Positions 47,868-60,300 of a DNA stretch of 64,000 nt are shown here, piece by piece (the first letter of the stretch is position 1; every line of letters starts with the position of its first letter). The position numbers were made by a program, and so were the translations under genes. A model generated the notes under the pieces. It did no database searches. It saw only the letters and a list, made by a program, of their open reading frames with translations, and was not told where the DNA came from. The stretch is from NCBI RefSeq assembly GCF_963662255.1, contig NC_085073.1, positions 1,364,001-1,428,000 on the forward strand. The letters are read 5' to 3'. This DNA comes from Cinclus cinclus (taxonomy: Eukaryota; Chordata; Aves; Passeriformes; Cinclidae).

Positions 47868-48100
47868 CCAGTCTTCATCTCTGTCCCCATTCCTATTTCC
47901 ATTCCTGTCCTTGTCGTCATTTCCATCTCTATTCCCCTCCTCATCCTATCCCCATTCCTGTCCCTATTCCCATCTTCTTTCCAATCCCTACCCTATGCCT
48001 ATCCCCTTTCCTTTCCACGTTCCCATCTCCATACCCATGCTCATCCCTGTCCCCGTGCCCATCCCTGTCCCCATGCCTATCCCATCCCTGCTGACTGTCC
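47868..48100 (+). repeat. Degenerate C/T-rich minisatellite upstream of ANGPTL4
   Basis: Irregular repeats of the type CCCATTCCTATTCC and CATCCCTGTCCC over about 230 bp. They lie 170-400 bp upstream of the ANGPTL4 TATA box. The purine-rich strand could form a triplex or an unusual structure. Confidence 0.8.
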
Positions 48101-49913
48101 TGCCCCTCATCCTGCACTGGGGACCCTGATCTGCACCAAGCCCTGACACTTGGTCTCCTACTCCCATGGATGCACCCGTGTCACCTTCTGAGGCCATGTC
48201 CTTCTGGGACCAGCTGGCCCTGGGGCAGGAGTACCCTGTGGCACAGGGCTTTGCTGGGGGCCCTGACCTGGCACAGGGGGGTGCTGCCAGCCGTGGGGAG
48301 GGGGCATGCTTGGAGTTAGTTCCTCTGTACACCTGAGGGAAGCAGAATGTTCACTCCTCTAAACATTCCTGGTCTCCAAGAGCAACAAGGATGGATAGAT
48401 CCATCTCTCACTACCCTCCCCTCACAGGTTTCAATCGTCCCCTTGTGAGAAAGGTGCATCTTATTTTATTTGCCAATATCTTGGACCCTGGTTTTTGGCT
48501 CTTCCCTCTTGTTCTGCCTTTTTCTGCTGGTTTAATGGGATTTTCAAGTCTCTGTGTTTTCTCTCCATGAAGGAATTCACACACCGCTATGGAGCTGCTG
48601 TCAGCTCTATTTGGATTGGAGCAGATGGAGCCCTTCTGCTCCCTCCCCATGGGGTGCTTCCTCCTGCTGCCCCAGCACTATGTCCCTGCTCTGCACACGC
48701 AGCCTCGAGCAGGGAATGGCCTCTCCTCCCACTCTGGAGTTTGGAGCCAAATCCCTGCTTCCCACCACTCACTGGGTCTGGCTGACGTGAGCCCCCTGGT
48801 TGTGAGGCCGAGCTCCTCCACTCAAACCCATAGCAGTTCTGCTTCATCCCACCATTACCACTCAGAGCCCTGCACCTCAGAAAAAGGCTTTTCATCTTGT
48901 CCAAAAATGCCTGGCTGAAGGGTTTCTCTTTCCAGGAGTCCCCGTGCCATCTCCAAGTATTTCCCAGGCTGATGCTGTCCAAAGGGTGAGTGAAAAGCCT
49001 CAGAGAATGCAGCCAGCAGCAACAGCTCAGGGTGGAGTCACAGAGGTTCAAGAGGAATTTCGGAAATTCCAGCAGGCACACACTTCAGAGAGTCCCAAGC
49101 CCCCTCGCCAGCCACTGTTTTCACATTTATTTCATGGTCAGAAAGAATTTTTCAAGCGAGGAAAGATGGAAATAAACTCAGGTAGGAAATACTGCAGGAG
49201 AAAAAGAAACAATAATATGACCTTCTTTTTCCAAATCTTTGTGATTTGCAGGGGTCCCTCTGTGCTCTCCCAGACACTATTGCTAGAGAGGAGCTGGGGA
49301 CATGGAGGTGGTAGTGATGCGGAAGGGGTTCCATTGCTCCCCCCCAACAGCCTTATCTGCTGGGCCTGGTATCCCTGCAGGGCTCTTGGGGTGCCCCTGG
49401 CTGCTCATGCCCCCTCACCCTTAGGCCATGGCCCCCCTGCCAAGGACAGATCTGCTACCATACACACCACTCCTGAATGCTGCAGAGGCTGCCAAAAATT
49501 CCCAGATGGAATCTGAAAAATGAAAATTCTCCTTTTCAGCTTGTATTGCTGGCTTTTGGCATCCCAGGAGGGAGTGAGCTGGCAGAAGTCATGCCCATGG
49601 AGACCAAGGCTGGAGCACCTGACACCCCAACACCCCTCTGAACTGGAAAACACCAACCCTTGAGTCCCTGGGACAAACAGGGAAGAACAATTTCATGTGT
49701 TGGCTATTGATGTAGGTTAAAAACATCAGGCAAAATGAATCCTGTGTGAGCTCTGCTCCCTGCCCACCATTACCCAACACTGGAGCTTGTCCAGGGAAAT
49801 GACGGGGTTACTCTGGTTGTTGCAGCAGACATGTTACCACTGGTTATTTTCTGCAGTGGCAGGAGAGAGGGAATGTGAGAAGCCAAGGCCTGCTGAGAAG
49901 CTGCGTGATTTAT

Positions 49914-49955
49914 GCATTTTCCTTTGGCTGCATTTTCCTTTGGCTGCATTTTCCT
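49914..49955. repeat. 16-bp tandem repeat, 2.6 copies
   Basis: Unit GCATTTTCCTTTGGCT, with copies at 49,914-49,929 and 49,930-49,945 and a partial copy to 49,955. The copies are identical. Confidence 0.9.
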
Positions 49956-50434
49956 ATTGCGACTTCTCAAATTTGCCCTGAGAAATACAAACCGCTAAGG
50001 TACACAGAAATGCAAAGCCCTCAGAGGCCATGAGCTGCCTCAGGCTAGGAAATGACCACAGGCTGATGGGAAGGTTCTCTCCACAGAGCCAGATGCAGTT
50101 TAAATGGAGTTTAAAATGGCCTGGCCAGCAGAATGTGAGCTCCTGGTGCATTTCTCCATGCCCTGCTCTCTCCTGTATGGAAAAGGGCTATGGTCAAAAT
50201 CTCTGTAGGGTCCCAACTGCCCAGCTTGGCTTGGGGCCAGGGAAGGATTGATGTTTGGTCCCAGAGGATGAAGGAGCCTGTCCCCTGTCCCCTCCCCCAA
50301 GAGGGACCCCATAAGGACACTGTCCCAGCCCAGTGGTGTTGGGACCCAGAGCAGCACAGGGACCAGCAGGGCACAACGATAGCTCTTAGGGCTCTCTGTG
50401 GGTGTCTCTTGGGCAGGGAACAGCAGACTCCAGA

Positions 50435-50482
50435 GGAAGTTATTTTCTGTGGAAGTTATTTTCTGTGGAAGTTATTTTCTGT
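50435..50482. repeat. 16-bp tandem repeat, 3 copies
   Basis: Unit GGAAGTTATTTTCTGT repeated three times with no differences at 50,435, 50,451 and 50,467. Confidence 0.92.
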
Positions 50483-53400
50483 GGAGCTTCTCTCAGGAAT
50501 CAAGGGATGCTCCCAACCCCATTCTCCAGTACCTATCCTTATTCCTATCACTATATCCATCCCTATACCTTCTTCCATGCAGTCCCACCAGCCCAGATAC
50601 CCAGGAAAGTATCACCAGCACACATCACAAGTAGCTACTTCAAACAGCACCCCACAAGCATGGTGGCACATCCCCTCCATCCTCATCCCTATCCCTGTTC
50701 CTGTCCCATTCACGTCAGCCTGTGAACGAGTGGGCTGTAGGGAGTGTCTTTGTTCCCTGCCTTTCTCCATCCTGCTCCTTCCCAGGCTGACCTGGCAGGT
50801 CACTGTGTGAAAGTTCAGCCTGGTCTGAACTCACATGAATTCCTGCAGCTGCTCAGCCCCAGGCTCACGTCACCAGGAGAGGCGGTTGGATGATTTATAG
50901 GAAGGTTACTCACAGCGTTGCTTTGTTGTTAGAAATTGAAAATGTAAGGGAGACTCCAGTGAGAGGGAATAGGATGTGTGAAATACATCATCACAGCTTC
51001 AAGGATAAATTTAGGTTTTCCAGAGGAACATAATGCTGATTCAGCAGAGGACAGGAAAAATCCAACACGGTTTTTCTACTGGCTCCCATCTGGGCACAGC
51101 AGCACGTCTCACCCAAACAGGCACTGGAAGTATTCCCAGACAGAGTGGGTACCCCTCAGTCTTTGCTCACACCTGGTCCTGCAGGGATCCATCCATTACT
51201 GCCCTGGTCTGGCCCTGCAAACAGCTTGCTAAACCCCCACCCCTGAGGTCACCTATTCCTGCTCTTCCCAAGCAAGTTTGCTGGCTTAAGCTTTGTCATT
51301 CCCCACTCTGGAGAAGGGCCATGCAGCTCCTGCCACCTGCCAGACTGGTTGTACCCCAAGCCTCACTGCCCCAAGGGCAAAGCAGGGTAGCACAGCCTGC
51401 CAGAGCATAGCCTCATCCTTTCCCAAGGCTGGGGACACCCCCTCACCCTGTCAGAGTTGCCCAAACTTCTGCTCTCAGCTGATTCTTGAGCAGAAATTAA
51501 TTTCCAAGCAGGGTCAGTCAGAAAGATGGAAAATTTGCCACAATTCATCCCAGTGAGAAACAGCTCCATAGGGAACTCAGCCATGTCACTGGGCTCCATT
51601 CCCACCCTGTCTCCTCTGGTTTTCCCTGCCAGCACAGGGCAGCCCTGGGTAAGCCACTGGCAGACCAAGTGAGGCAAGATGTTGTTACCCAGGTTGCCGT
51701 ATCTTCTGAGGTCTCCAGAGGATGGGTGAGAGTTGCAGCCACCCTGGGGTCCCTCTCACCTCGGGGAGATCCTGGGACCCATTAGCCCAGAGCAGGGAGG
51801 CCCATTTTCACGTTTGAAAAGCGGACATAAAAGGCCAGCACTGCTCTTGTTCCAATCAGTCTCCTTATTTTCCTGGGGAGCCTGGATGAAGGTTATGCAA
51901 GTCTTCACTCCCCTTTATTCTTCCTGCCATCCTGGGCTCTGTGGGGAGCACTGGGGTTACTGTGCAGAAGGTCACACATGCCAGAAGGCAGGAAACCAGA
52001 GGGCTTGGGGTAATGTGGGAGGTTTTGCAGCCAGAGAAATCTGACCCTTATTTTTTACAAACATCTCTTGGTTTAACCAACATGCATTTCACATTAAGGT
52101 CTCTGGCTGGCTGAGCTTGCAGCTAAGGGCTCAGGGAGTTCCAGGTTCCTGGGGATGAGGCTGGCCCTTGGCATACTCAGTCTGCTCATAAGCCCATGTG
52201 GGAAGGGCTGGACCACAGGGACCAGCTGTGAGAGCTCTGCTCTCCTTGTGAGACAGTGGTGGTTTCTATTTTATCAACAGCCTTTGGCTAGTGACACACA
52301 ATGGATTTAGTAGAGCCTTTGGTGGGCATGAGGGTAACAGGGGACTTCTCCAGTATTTTCTGAACATCCTTTCATTTCACTTGTAGTTTCTGAAAGGAGA
52401 TGCCCAGAGCCACTGGAAGGAGAGAGCTTCTGTGGCAAGTACAAGCAAAGCCGACAGAGTTCATCCACAGCCCTGTTGACACTCCTGGCCACTCCTCTCC
52501 TCTGTGACAGGGACAGAGACAGTTCTGGCACTGCTTGGTATTTATCAGTCAGCATCTGCTGGTGGCCATGACCCCTCTGTCCTGCTGGCACAGCCTCTCA
52601 CAGGCTGGATCTTCTGACGCAACACAAATGCTTTTTTTGGCTGCCCTGTGTGAAAAACCGCCAGGTCACTTCTGCTGCCCAGGAAAGCTTTTAGCTGCCC
52701 CAGGACGTTCAGGATGGGTGTCCACAAGAACCCCTGGGGATGTGCCCTCCTGTCCAACACTGTGCTGGGCGAGTGCTGGGTAAGAGCTGTGTGGCCTCAC
52801 CCACAGCCAGCAGCAGCCACATCCACAAGGACGCTGCTAGATCTCTGCCTGTCCCCATGGAGTTACAGCTGCTTTTCCTCCTGGGAAGAGATTTGCAGGG
52901 AAGTGCAGCAGAGCTTTATGAGGGAGAAAGACAGGGGACACATTACTCATGCAGCAGCAAAGAGAGAAGCACGCAAGTTTTGAGCCATCATCCTGAAAAC
53001 CCCAGCTGGGGATCACACCTCTTCCCACTCATGTGCCTGCTTGGTTTGTGACTATGACAGTGTGGTGTTTTGGTTCCTCATCTGGCTCTGCTGGCCGCAG
53101 CTCAGGGAGAGGCAGAGCCATGCCTCCAGGGACCAGGCGAGGCAGCAGTGATGTCTCTCCATCCCCCGGCCAGCTGCATCCAAACTGTGTGCTCAGCCAC
53201 GTAACAGTGTCCAGGAAGGAATACCAGCCTCGGGCTGCGTCTGGGAAGTCGGGATATTTCCTGCTGTGAAGGTAAAGGGAAGGGTCTGCAGGGTGGGGAC
53301 CAAAAAAAAAAAAAAAGTAATGAAAACAAGGCTTTGTCTGTTGCATGTATTTTCCAAAGGGAAATATATCTTAACCTTTAGTCAAGATTTTCCTGCATTT

Positions 53401-53688
53401 TCATGCTCAGATTCTGGATTTTTCTAGATTTTTATACCCCACCTCACAGGACATACAGGCATTGGGAGGTGAAAAAAACCTGTGAAAACCTGAAAAGAAA
53501 CAGATGAAAATGCCCCAAAGCATCAAGAACACCAGAAGCCCCTTTCCTACACCCCCTACTCCTGCTGGTAAAACACCAACAGTGGCTGGGGAAGCTCCAG
53601 ATCTCCAGCAGGGCTGGGAGAGAACAGCTGGCCCCATTTCCAGTCATGGCTCTTTCCCTGCTCTGACATGGACTTTGGCTGATTCTTG

Positions 53689-54411
53689 GTTTCTGTCCTG
53701 GTTTGAAAGACAGGTGTTTGCTAAGGAAAGCAGAAGCTTCCCTTTGGACTGAAAAAAAATGTGATCCTTCCTTCCTTCCAATTATTATAATTTTGGAATT
53801 AAGAGAGCTCTCAGGCAAAGATATGGGGGTAGGAATAACAGTTCTTTACTAGTATATCTAACAAGACAAGAACAACAGCTATGAAATTACCCACAAACAG
53901 AACAGTAACTCAGTCCCAGTGTTTTTTGGCTGCAGGCACCTTTTCCCTGAGCTGCAGTTCCTGGTGCTGGGGGCAGGCAGGTCCCACAGAGCCGCAGGAG
54001 GGCTGGGGGTGATGGCAGCGCTGTCCCAGGGGGAGAGAGAGATGGAGAGAGCCCTCCGCTCACGGTGTGGGTCCCAGTGCTCAGCAGAGTGCTGGATGGT
54101 GGTAGTTCACAGCGAGAAGGCAGCAGGGCAGGGTCCGATAGTGGTTTCCCGACGCTGGGATGGCAGGGATGAGACAGAGGCGGCGATCGTCCTTCTTGTC
54201 CGAACTCCGCGGGGAAAATGGGCCAAGGCCCGGCCTTCCACTTCCTCTTCTGGCTGTTTGAATCTCGCGGGGTTTCCCTCCTCTCTCTCTCCCCCCCCCA
54301 ACCCCCCCCCCCCTCGCCTTGTCACCAGGACCCAGTCAACAGGTATCTTAGCATGACAATGGGGAAAATTCCACAGAGGGAAAAGGGAGAGAACCAATCC
54401 CCAACAGTTTC
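53689..54411 (-). mobile_element. Solo LTR with 5-bp target duplication
   Basis: The body is 53,694-54,406. On the plus strand it begins TGTCCTGGTTTGAAAG and ends CCAATCCCCAACA. It is flanked by identical GTTTC at 53,689-53,693 and 54,407-54,411. In sense (minus) orientation it ends with CCAGGACA and has an AGTAAA-type polyadenylation region near 53,840. It looks like a family common in songbird genomes. A C-rich tract (about 54,289-54,315) lies inside. No internal retroviral genes are present. Confidence 0.85.
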
Positions 54412-56579
54412 CTAAACTGAGTATTTTTCTGCCCACAGGGTGGATCTGATCTCTCCCCAGAAGAGTAGCATTGTCCCTGCTGCAGGGCTTGGGTTCCCAA
54501 GTGGGGGCTGCCCAGCACCCAGTACTCACAGGTACTTCCCCCGAGGCATCCCACACCCAGAATCAATCACCCAGCACTGAGATGCATCCCCTGGGGCATC
54601 CTACACCCAGAACCTACCACCCCTGCACACAGCACCCACTGATACCTTGCCTGGGTCATCCCACACTTGGAACCCAGTACCCAGCACTCACAAGTACTTC
54701 TGCAGGGGCATCTTACCCCATCTTTCCTCATCCCCAGGTCAGAAATGTTCATGAGCTGTGCACTGGTTCTGCTGGGACAGGACAGCACCTGTTTAGCTTG
54801 AGTTTCTTAAAAAATCAAAGGCTGTGGGGTTTCTACCTGGCAGACAGGTGTTTCCATTCCCAGGACTTTGCTCGGCACTGTAAGAAACCTGATGCAGGTC
54901 CATGTCTGAGCCTGAGCTTTGAGCTTGGATGCTGCTGTTGGACCACCTCATTCAGCCAGAGCTGAGCATGTGCCCTCGGGAGGTGCCCATGTTTGACATC
55001 TGGTGATTCCCCACACAAGAAAATTCAAATACCTAGAGAAAAAGGCCCTGACTGACAAGAATGCAGCTACACATTCAGGGAGTCTGGAAATTATTTCCCC
55101 ATTCCAAAGCATAGAGAAAAGGCAAATTCTGAGTCCAAGAAAACTGTCCCATCCTAAAAAATTGGTCCAAAATGGGGAGTTTCCTGTCAATCAAAGTGGC
55201 CAAGGTTGCCATGATCATGAGCTGGCAGTGATCACCTGAGACCATGGAGAATCATGGCTCCTCCATTCCAGATGAAAAGTAAGGTTTCTGTTGGGGAGTG
55301 TCACTTTTAACGGTGTTTTTTTGGTTCCCTCTTGCTAAATGGCCCTTTCCAAACCTACCCAGATCAGTGCCCTCGACTGGGTAGAAACTCTCTTGGGAGC
55401 AACTATGCAGGGAGAGAAAGGTCAGGGTGCAGAGGGTTAGTCCCTGCCTTCCCAGAGCCCTTGCCCATGAGGTGCAAGTGGCCCCGGGCAAGTCCCCCTG
55501 ATACCCTTCCATGCATTCCTTGGTGGGGACCTGACTTTCATTAAGAGTTCCCCTGGACCAACCAGAGAAAGCTCACCAGCAGTTTCTGCTGTGTGTTCCT
55601 TCTCCTGGTGCCAGGCTACCCAGGAATAACCTGTCACCAGCTTCTCCTGGGACTCTGCCGAAAATGTGAATACCAACAGAAGTGCACTATGGCTGGATTT
55701 TCCTGTGACTCAGGACTGCCTTCAGCACTACTGAGTTGGGGCAGTTTATGGGTTGTGCCAGCTGCTGTGGTATCAACAGCAGCAGGCTCAGCCCTCATGG
55801 CTGTTCCCCCACCTCTGTGGGTTCCCTGGAGGAGTCCCAACCACACCTGGGTGCAGATCCCAGGTGCTCCCAGCCACTGGTGACACACAGCAAACCTTGC
55901 AGGACTGGGAACCACTGGCTCTTGCTGCTTTCCATTTGATGCTGAGTTTCGCTGAGGTGCTGATGACTTTCTGGTGAAGAGCCTCACCACAGCCTCAGGG
56001 CTTTGGTGAAACCCAGCTGTGCAGCTAGTCCAGGCAGTGCTCGTTTACACAACCACATCCTGTAAGTGTTTGTAAATGTTTGCAACCCCCACTCAGAGCT
56101 CCTTGGGATGATTTTGTGGGACATCACCAGAATCAGATAGGAGGGACACTGGGCTCCTAGCTTCTTCCCCAGGATGGTTTCTTCCTCTCTCCCAAACCTT
56201 TCTAACACCCTGAGCTGGTGTGAGGGGTAGAGCTCTGCCTGGCTCTGCATCTCCCTTATCCTTGGACTTCAGGACATGAAGCAAAAATAGCTGTCAGAAA
56301 CGGGAAAGCGACCTTTACCATTTGAATAACTGTTTGCTGTGTCAGCACAGGCACAATGTGTTTGAAGATTTTGTGCAAAGTTTCAGCGGCTCTGAGCCAG
56401 GACCAGAAGATTTTCACCTCTCTGTTGGCAGCCATGAATAACACCGGGAATGTGGCCCTGTAATCCCTTCTCAGGGAGACACTTGGGAGAGGAGGTGCCT
56501 TCCAGGGAATGTGAGTGCTGACTGTAGGATTCCCTGTGTGTTGCCATGCCAGAAATGCTCCCCTGACTTGTTGACCCAC

Positions 56580-56735
56580 CATGGAATGGGAAGGGAAAGG
56601 CCGCATCAAAGGGAGAGGATAGAATGGGATGGAAGGAATGAAAAGGGTATGCTTCAGGGATGGGATGGGAAGACAAAGGCTGCAGGCATGGAATGGGAAA
56701 GGCTGCAGGAATGGGAATGGGCTCAGAAATACCAC
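56580..56735. repeat. Degenerate GGAATGGGA purine repeat
   Basis: Irregular repeats of GGAATGGGAA and GGGATGG over about 150 bp. The complementary strand gives a spurious proline- and phenylalanine-rich open frame. Confidence 0.7.
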
Positions 56736-57351
56736 AAGGTGTTTGGGATTTAGTACCAAATCCTCACCCCATGACAGTCTTTTGAACACACAAAATCAAG
56801 AGCTGAAGACTTGTTCCTTCTTGGTTCAGTCAAGCGGCTCAATATCCTTTGCCATGGGTACAACAAATGGGTCTCCTGGGGAGCTGAGAGCCTGTCAGGG
56901 GACCCAGAGAGCCAGGGACAAGGCAGCTGAGCTGGAGCTCCGGTTCTTGGGCATCCTGAGTACCCTCAGAGTGCTCTGGCTGAGGGTCCAGACCATGGAG
57001 AGCCAAGTGCTGCCCGTGGGTGACCTGCCACACCTGCTGCTGCAGCCTTTCTGCCTGTCTTGACAAACCCAACCCAGAGAGTGAAATTAGTAGCAATTAA
57101 AAATTAAGCTTGGCTCAGACTCAAATCAAACTTTCTACCAATTTTAGCTGCTTGTCACTTTGGAGACAGCATGCACTGGAGTTCAACTGATGATGCAATG
57201 CAGAGGGGATTTCTGCTTGTGTGGGGCTCTGGGCCAGAACAAGACATGAGGGCTGCCCGTGGCTGAAGCAGAACAAGATGAGGTTGGAACCAAAGTACCA
57301 AACTAATGAGAGGTTTGTACACCTCTACAGCACCTGATGTCTCATTTGAAA

Positions 57352-57359
57352 ATTTGCAT
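57352..57359 (+). promoter_or_regulatory. Octamer ATTTGCAT in an AT-rich island
   Basis: An exact octamer (POU-factor site), followed within about 45 bp by CAATTAATTC. It lies in an AT-rich stretch, 57,320-57,415. A function is only inferred. Confidence 0.3.
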
Positions 57360-60300
57360 ATTTCTGCTTTTTGATTATTTCTCTCTCACTCAATTAATTC
57401 TTATCCTCTTCCAGAGGCAAAAAGGGCCTTTAGAGCCAAGGAGAAAAACAAGATATTGATTAAATCTTCCAGCAAAGACCCCCATGACCCTCCAGTGAAG
57501 AAGGGATGCCCAGGGTACCCACAGAGCCTTTGATGCAGTGTGGGGGAGGGCTGGGAGCTGGTGTGGTGGGCTGGGTTTGATGGCCAGGGTGTCACCCTTG
57601 CAGTGCCTGGAGAGCTTCCACAGCCATCTTGGCCACCTCAAACACTGACTGACGGGCAGCACAGCGTGGCCCAAAGCAAACAAGGCTGGGGTCAGGAGCA
57701 AGGACAGCGGACAGCAGCAATGCTGAGCAGTGGGACCACCCACCAGCGGCCCCTGAGAGGGCAATCCAGTGGCAATGGGCCCCAGAGCAGCACCAGTGGG
57801 TGCCCGCTGGCAGTAGCCCTGCAGCAAACTCATTACTGCCTTTACCGTGTGTGGAAAAGAAGGAAACCTCCCCTCTAAAAACATTTCCCAGCTGTGGGGT
57901 GTAGGCAGGATGAAATCAGGTGATGTTACAGGGGCTCTCTCACCATCCTTCAAACTGTCCCCAACTGATCTCAGGCTAATGCAGTCCTGGCAGGCTCAGA
58001 GACACCCTATCCCAGTGCTGCTGGGTGGACAGCTGAACAAGTGAGCCACCAGGCTATCTGTCATCTGAAGGATATCACAGCCCAAAAGAAATTAAGCCTC
58101 CAGTCAGCCACTACAGCAACATTTTAATGCAGAGAAATGGAAGATTTCAGTTCTGCAAAGCCCACAAAAAGTGTCACTGCGCTCTTGGATTTCACTTGGA
58201 AGGGACTTGGAGAAGGTAAGATGCCATCGTGATGGGCAGTCATCGAACAGCCAGGGACAGCTGATGGGCTTGGGGCAGATGGCCCATCTGGGGCACAGCT
58301 GCTCACCCCAAACTGCCTTTGAGTGCCCCATGGTGGAGATGCACACGAGCAGCCCTTGGGCTCAGTGGGTGTCTGAGCTGCACTTCCTTGGGCCAAGTGT
58401 CTGTGTGGGACTGAGCTGTGCCCTTGCCTGTGGCATCAGCTGGGTCACCCTGATGTGCAGTGAGCGCTTGGGGTCCCAGACATGGCTCCAGCACTCCAGA
58501 TGGCTGCTAGAGAGGCAACTGCCACCCCTCATTTACATTACCCTGACGATATTCCCCATAACTGACTGAACGAATCATGCAGGGCTTTAACAGCTCCCTA
58601 ATTAACACAAGTTATTATTAGCAATGTCAGGACCTGTTTGAAAAAGGCAAGTTCAGAGTACCTGTGCCTGACAGCAAATCTCACATGACCATGATGTCTT
58701 CTTTGTCATTTGGGAGTTCTGACCGCATCTGGACTGTGGAAGCAAGGACAACCCTGGGTGCCAAAAGGGTTGGATGGGCTGCACAGGCACCGATCCAGGC
58801 ATGGGAATCTTTGCACAGGATGAGTGGGGTCATGTTGTTGCCAGTCTTTCCCCATGAGCCAAGAAATTGCTCTTGGCTCATACCCAGGCAAATCCCAAGG
58901 GAATTGGGACCTTCATTACCCAGGCCAAGAATCCTGGTGATGCCAACAGGATGTGCAGGCGGAGCAAGGCAAGAGGGTTCTGCTGGGTGCTGGGAAGTGT
59001 TTTGGTCATCCTGCAGTGCTGCCTCTTCCCCAGCCCCCAGATGGCCCTGGCTTTTGCCTGAGAGCTGGTGGGTCTAGGGGCTCTTTGCCATATGTAGGGC
59101 AGCCCCGGGGTGCCTGCAGCAGCTTGTGCACTGCCAGAGCTCCTGCCGCTCCTGTTCCCCGCTGAATACTTGGAGAGGTGCCTAATTCATCCTTTCAGAG
59201 CAGAGATAAAATGGATTAAGGCCTGCTGAACAGTTGCCAAAAGAATCGCCATTAGGCCCTGGAGGGCTTAATCTCCACTAGACTAAAAGCAGACAGGCTG
59301 CACCCACAGCTAGTCCTGTCTGCCAGGGGATAAACAGCCAGTGCAGGATTTCAGAGAAACCTTTGGAGGCTGTGGAACACATCCCAAAGTGTACATGCTG
59401 TCCAGAGTGCCCAAGGCTGGGTGCCACATCCCACACTTCCCCCAGCTCCCAGGGGCAAGTTGCTGAGTGTCATGCAGAGGACTGTATTGGCCACTGGAGA
59501 CTCAGACCCCTCTGTGCCTTAATTCTTTATTTCCATGAGCTCATGTCCAAGGCTCCTCCATACTGGCAGCATTATCTCCTGCAGATTAGCTCCCCAAAAC
59601 TGTCCTTGCCCATGTACTTCTCAGCTGAGTCACTTTTGTTATTTCCTGTACCTATCTCTGATTTCCTTTGCTGTCCTCACACTACCATTCCCCAAGGTCC
59701 AGCTCCTCTCCAGGTATCCCTGACCTCACTACTGACATGTTTCCCAACCTCCAGGCTGATTTCAGGGTATAATGATGTACCTTTCCATGGAGCCAGAGCA
59801 TGGAGGGGACAGAGTTCCTTCTCCCCTCCCATGGTGATAGACAACTTTAATTTGACACCATGCAGCCTGTTTGAGACACGTCCACAGCCAAGTGTGGTCA
59901 GTGTTGTGCCCAGCATGACCACCCCACCGTGGGCAAGGAAGTGCCAGTCTGGTGTCTCATTCTTGCCTGGGAAGAAGTGGTGAAACTGGCCAAGGGTTTT
60001 GGACCTCCTTGGAAAGCGAGACCAAGCAGGCCAGTGTTTGTATTTCAGTCAAATCTTAGTGGTAAGGACACTGTACCAGGTGCCAACTACTACAAGGGAT
60101 CTGACCCCCTTGGCTTTACATCACAACCAATACCTCTCAGGACTAGAGACAGGGAGAATGGGCCCCATCAATCACACCCTGCTAGAGATCTCTGGCTATC
60201 TGGCCATCCCACAGAGAGAGATTTTGAGTTCATTTTTCTGCCAGACCCCAGAAAGAGGCAAAGCACTGGCAGCATGCCAAGGCAGTGCTTGTGACAGCGA

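Larger units (their letters stand above)
48101..53688. other. Upstream of ANGPTL4, no gene recognised
   Basis: In mammals KANK3 lies divergently upstream of ANGPTL4, but no KANK N-terminal motif or ankyrin repeats were seen. The stretch contains two 16-bp tandem repeats and a TATA-like ACATAAAAGG on the plus strand at about 51,824. Open frames are short. Confidence 0.5.

Noticed and set aside
46870..48129. A 419-codon plus-strand open frame
   Set aside because: It is the antisense shadow of ANGPTL4 exon 1 plus a C/T-rich repeat. The translation is Pro/Ser/Arg-rich and low complexity.
56256..56789. A 177-codon minus-strand open frame
   Set aside because: Half of it is the complement of a GGAATGGGA repeat; no family seen.
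56839..57096. Leucine/glutamine-rich frames on both strands suggesting a coiled-coil exon
   Set aside because: No convincing splice sites or family match; both strands are equally open.
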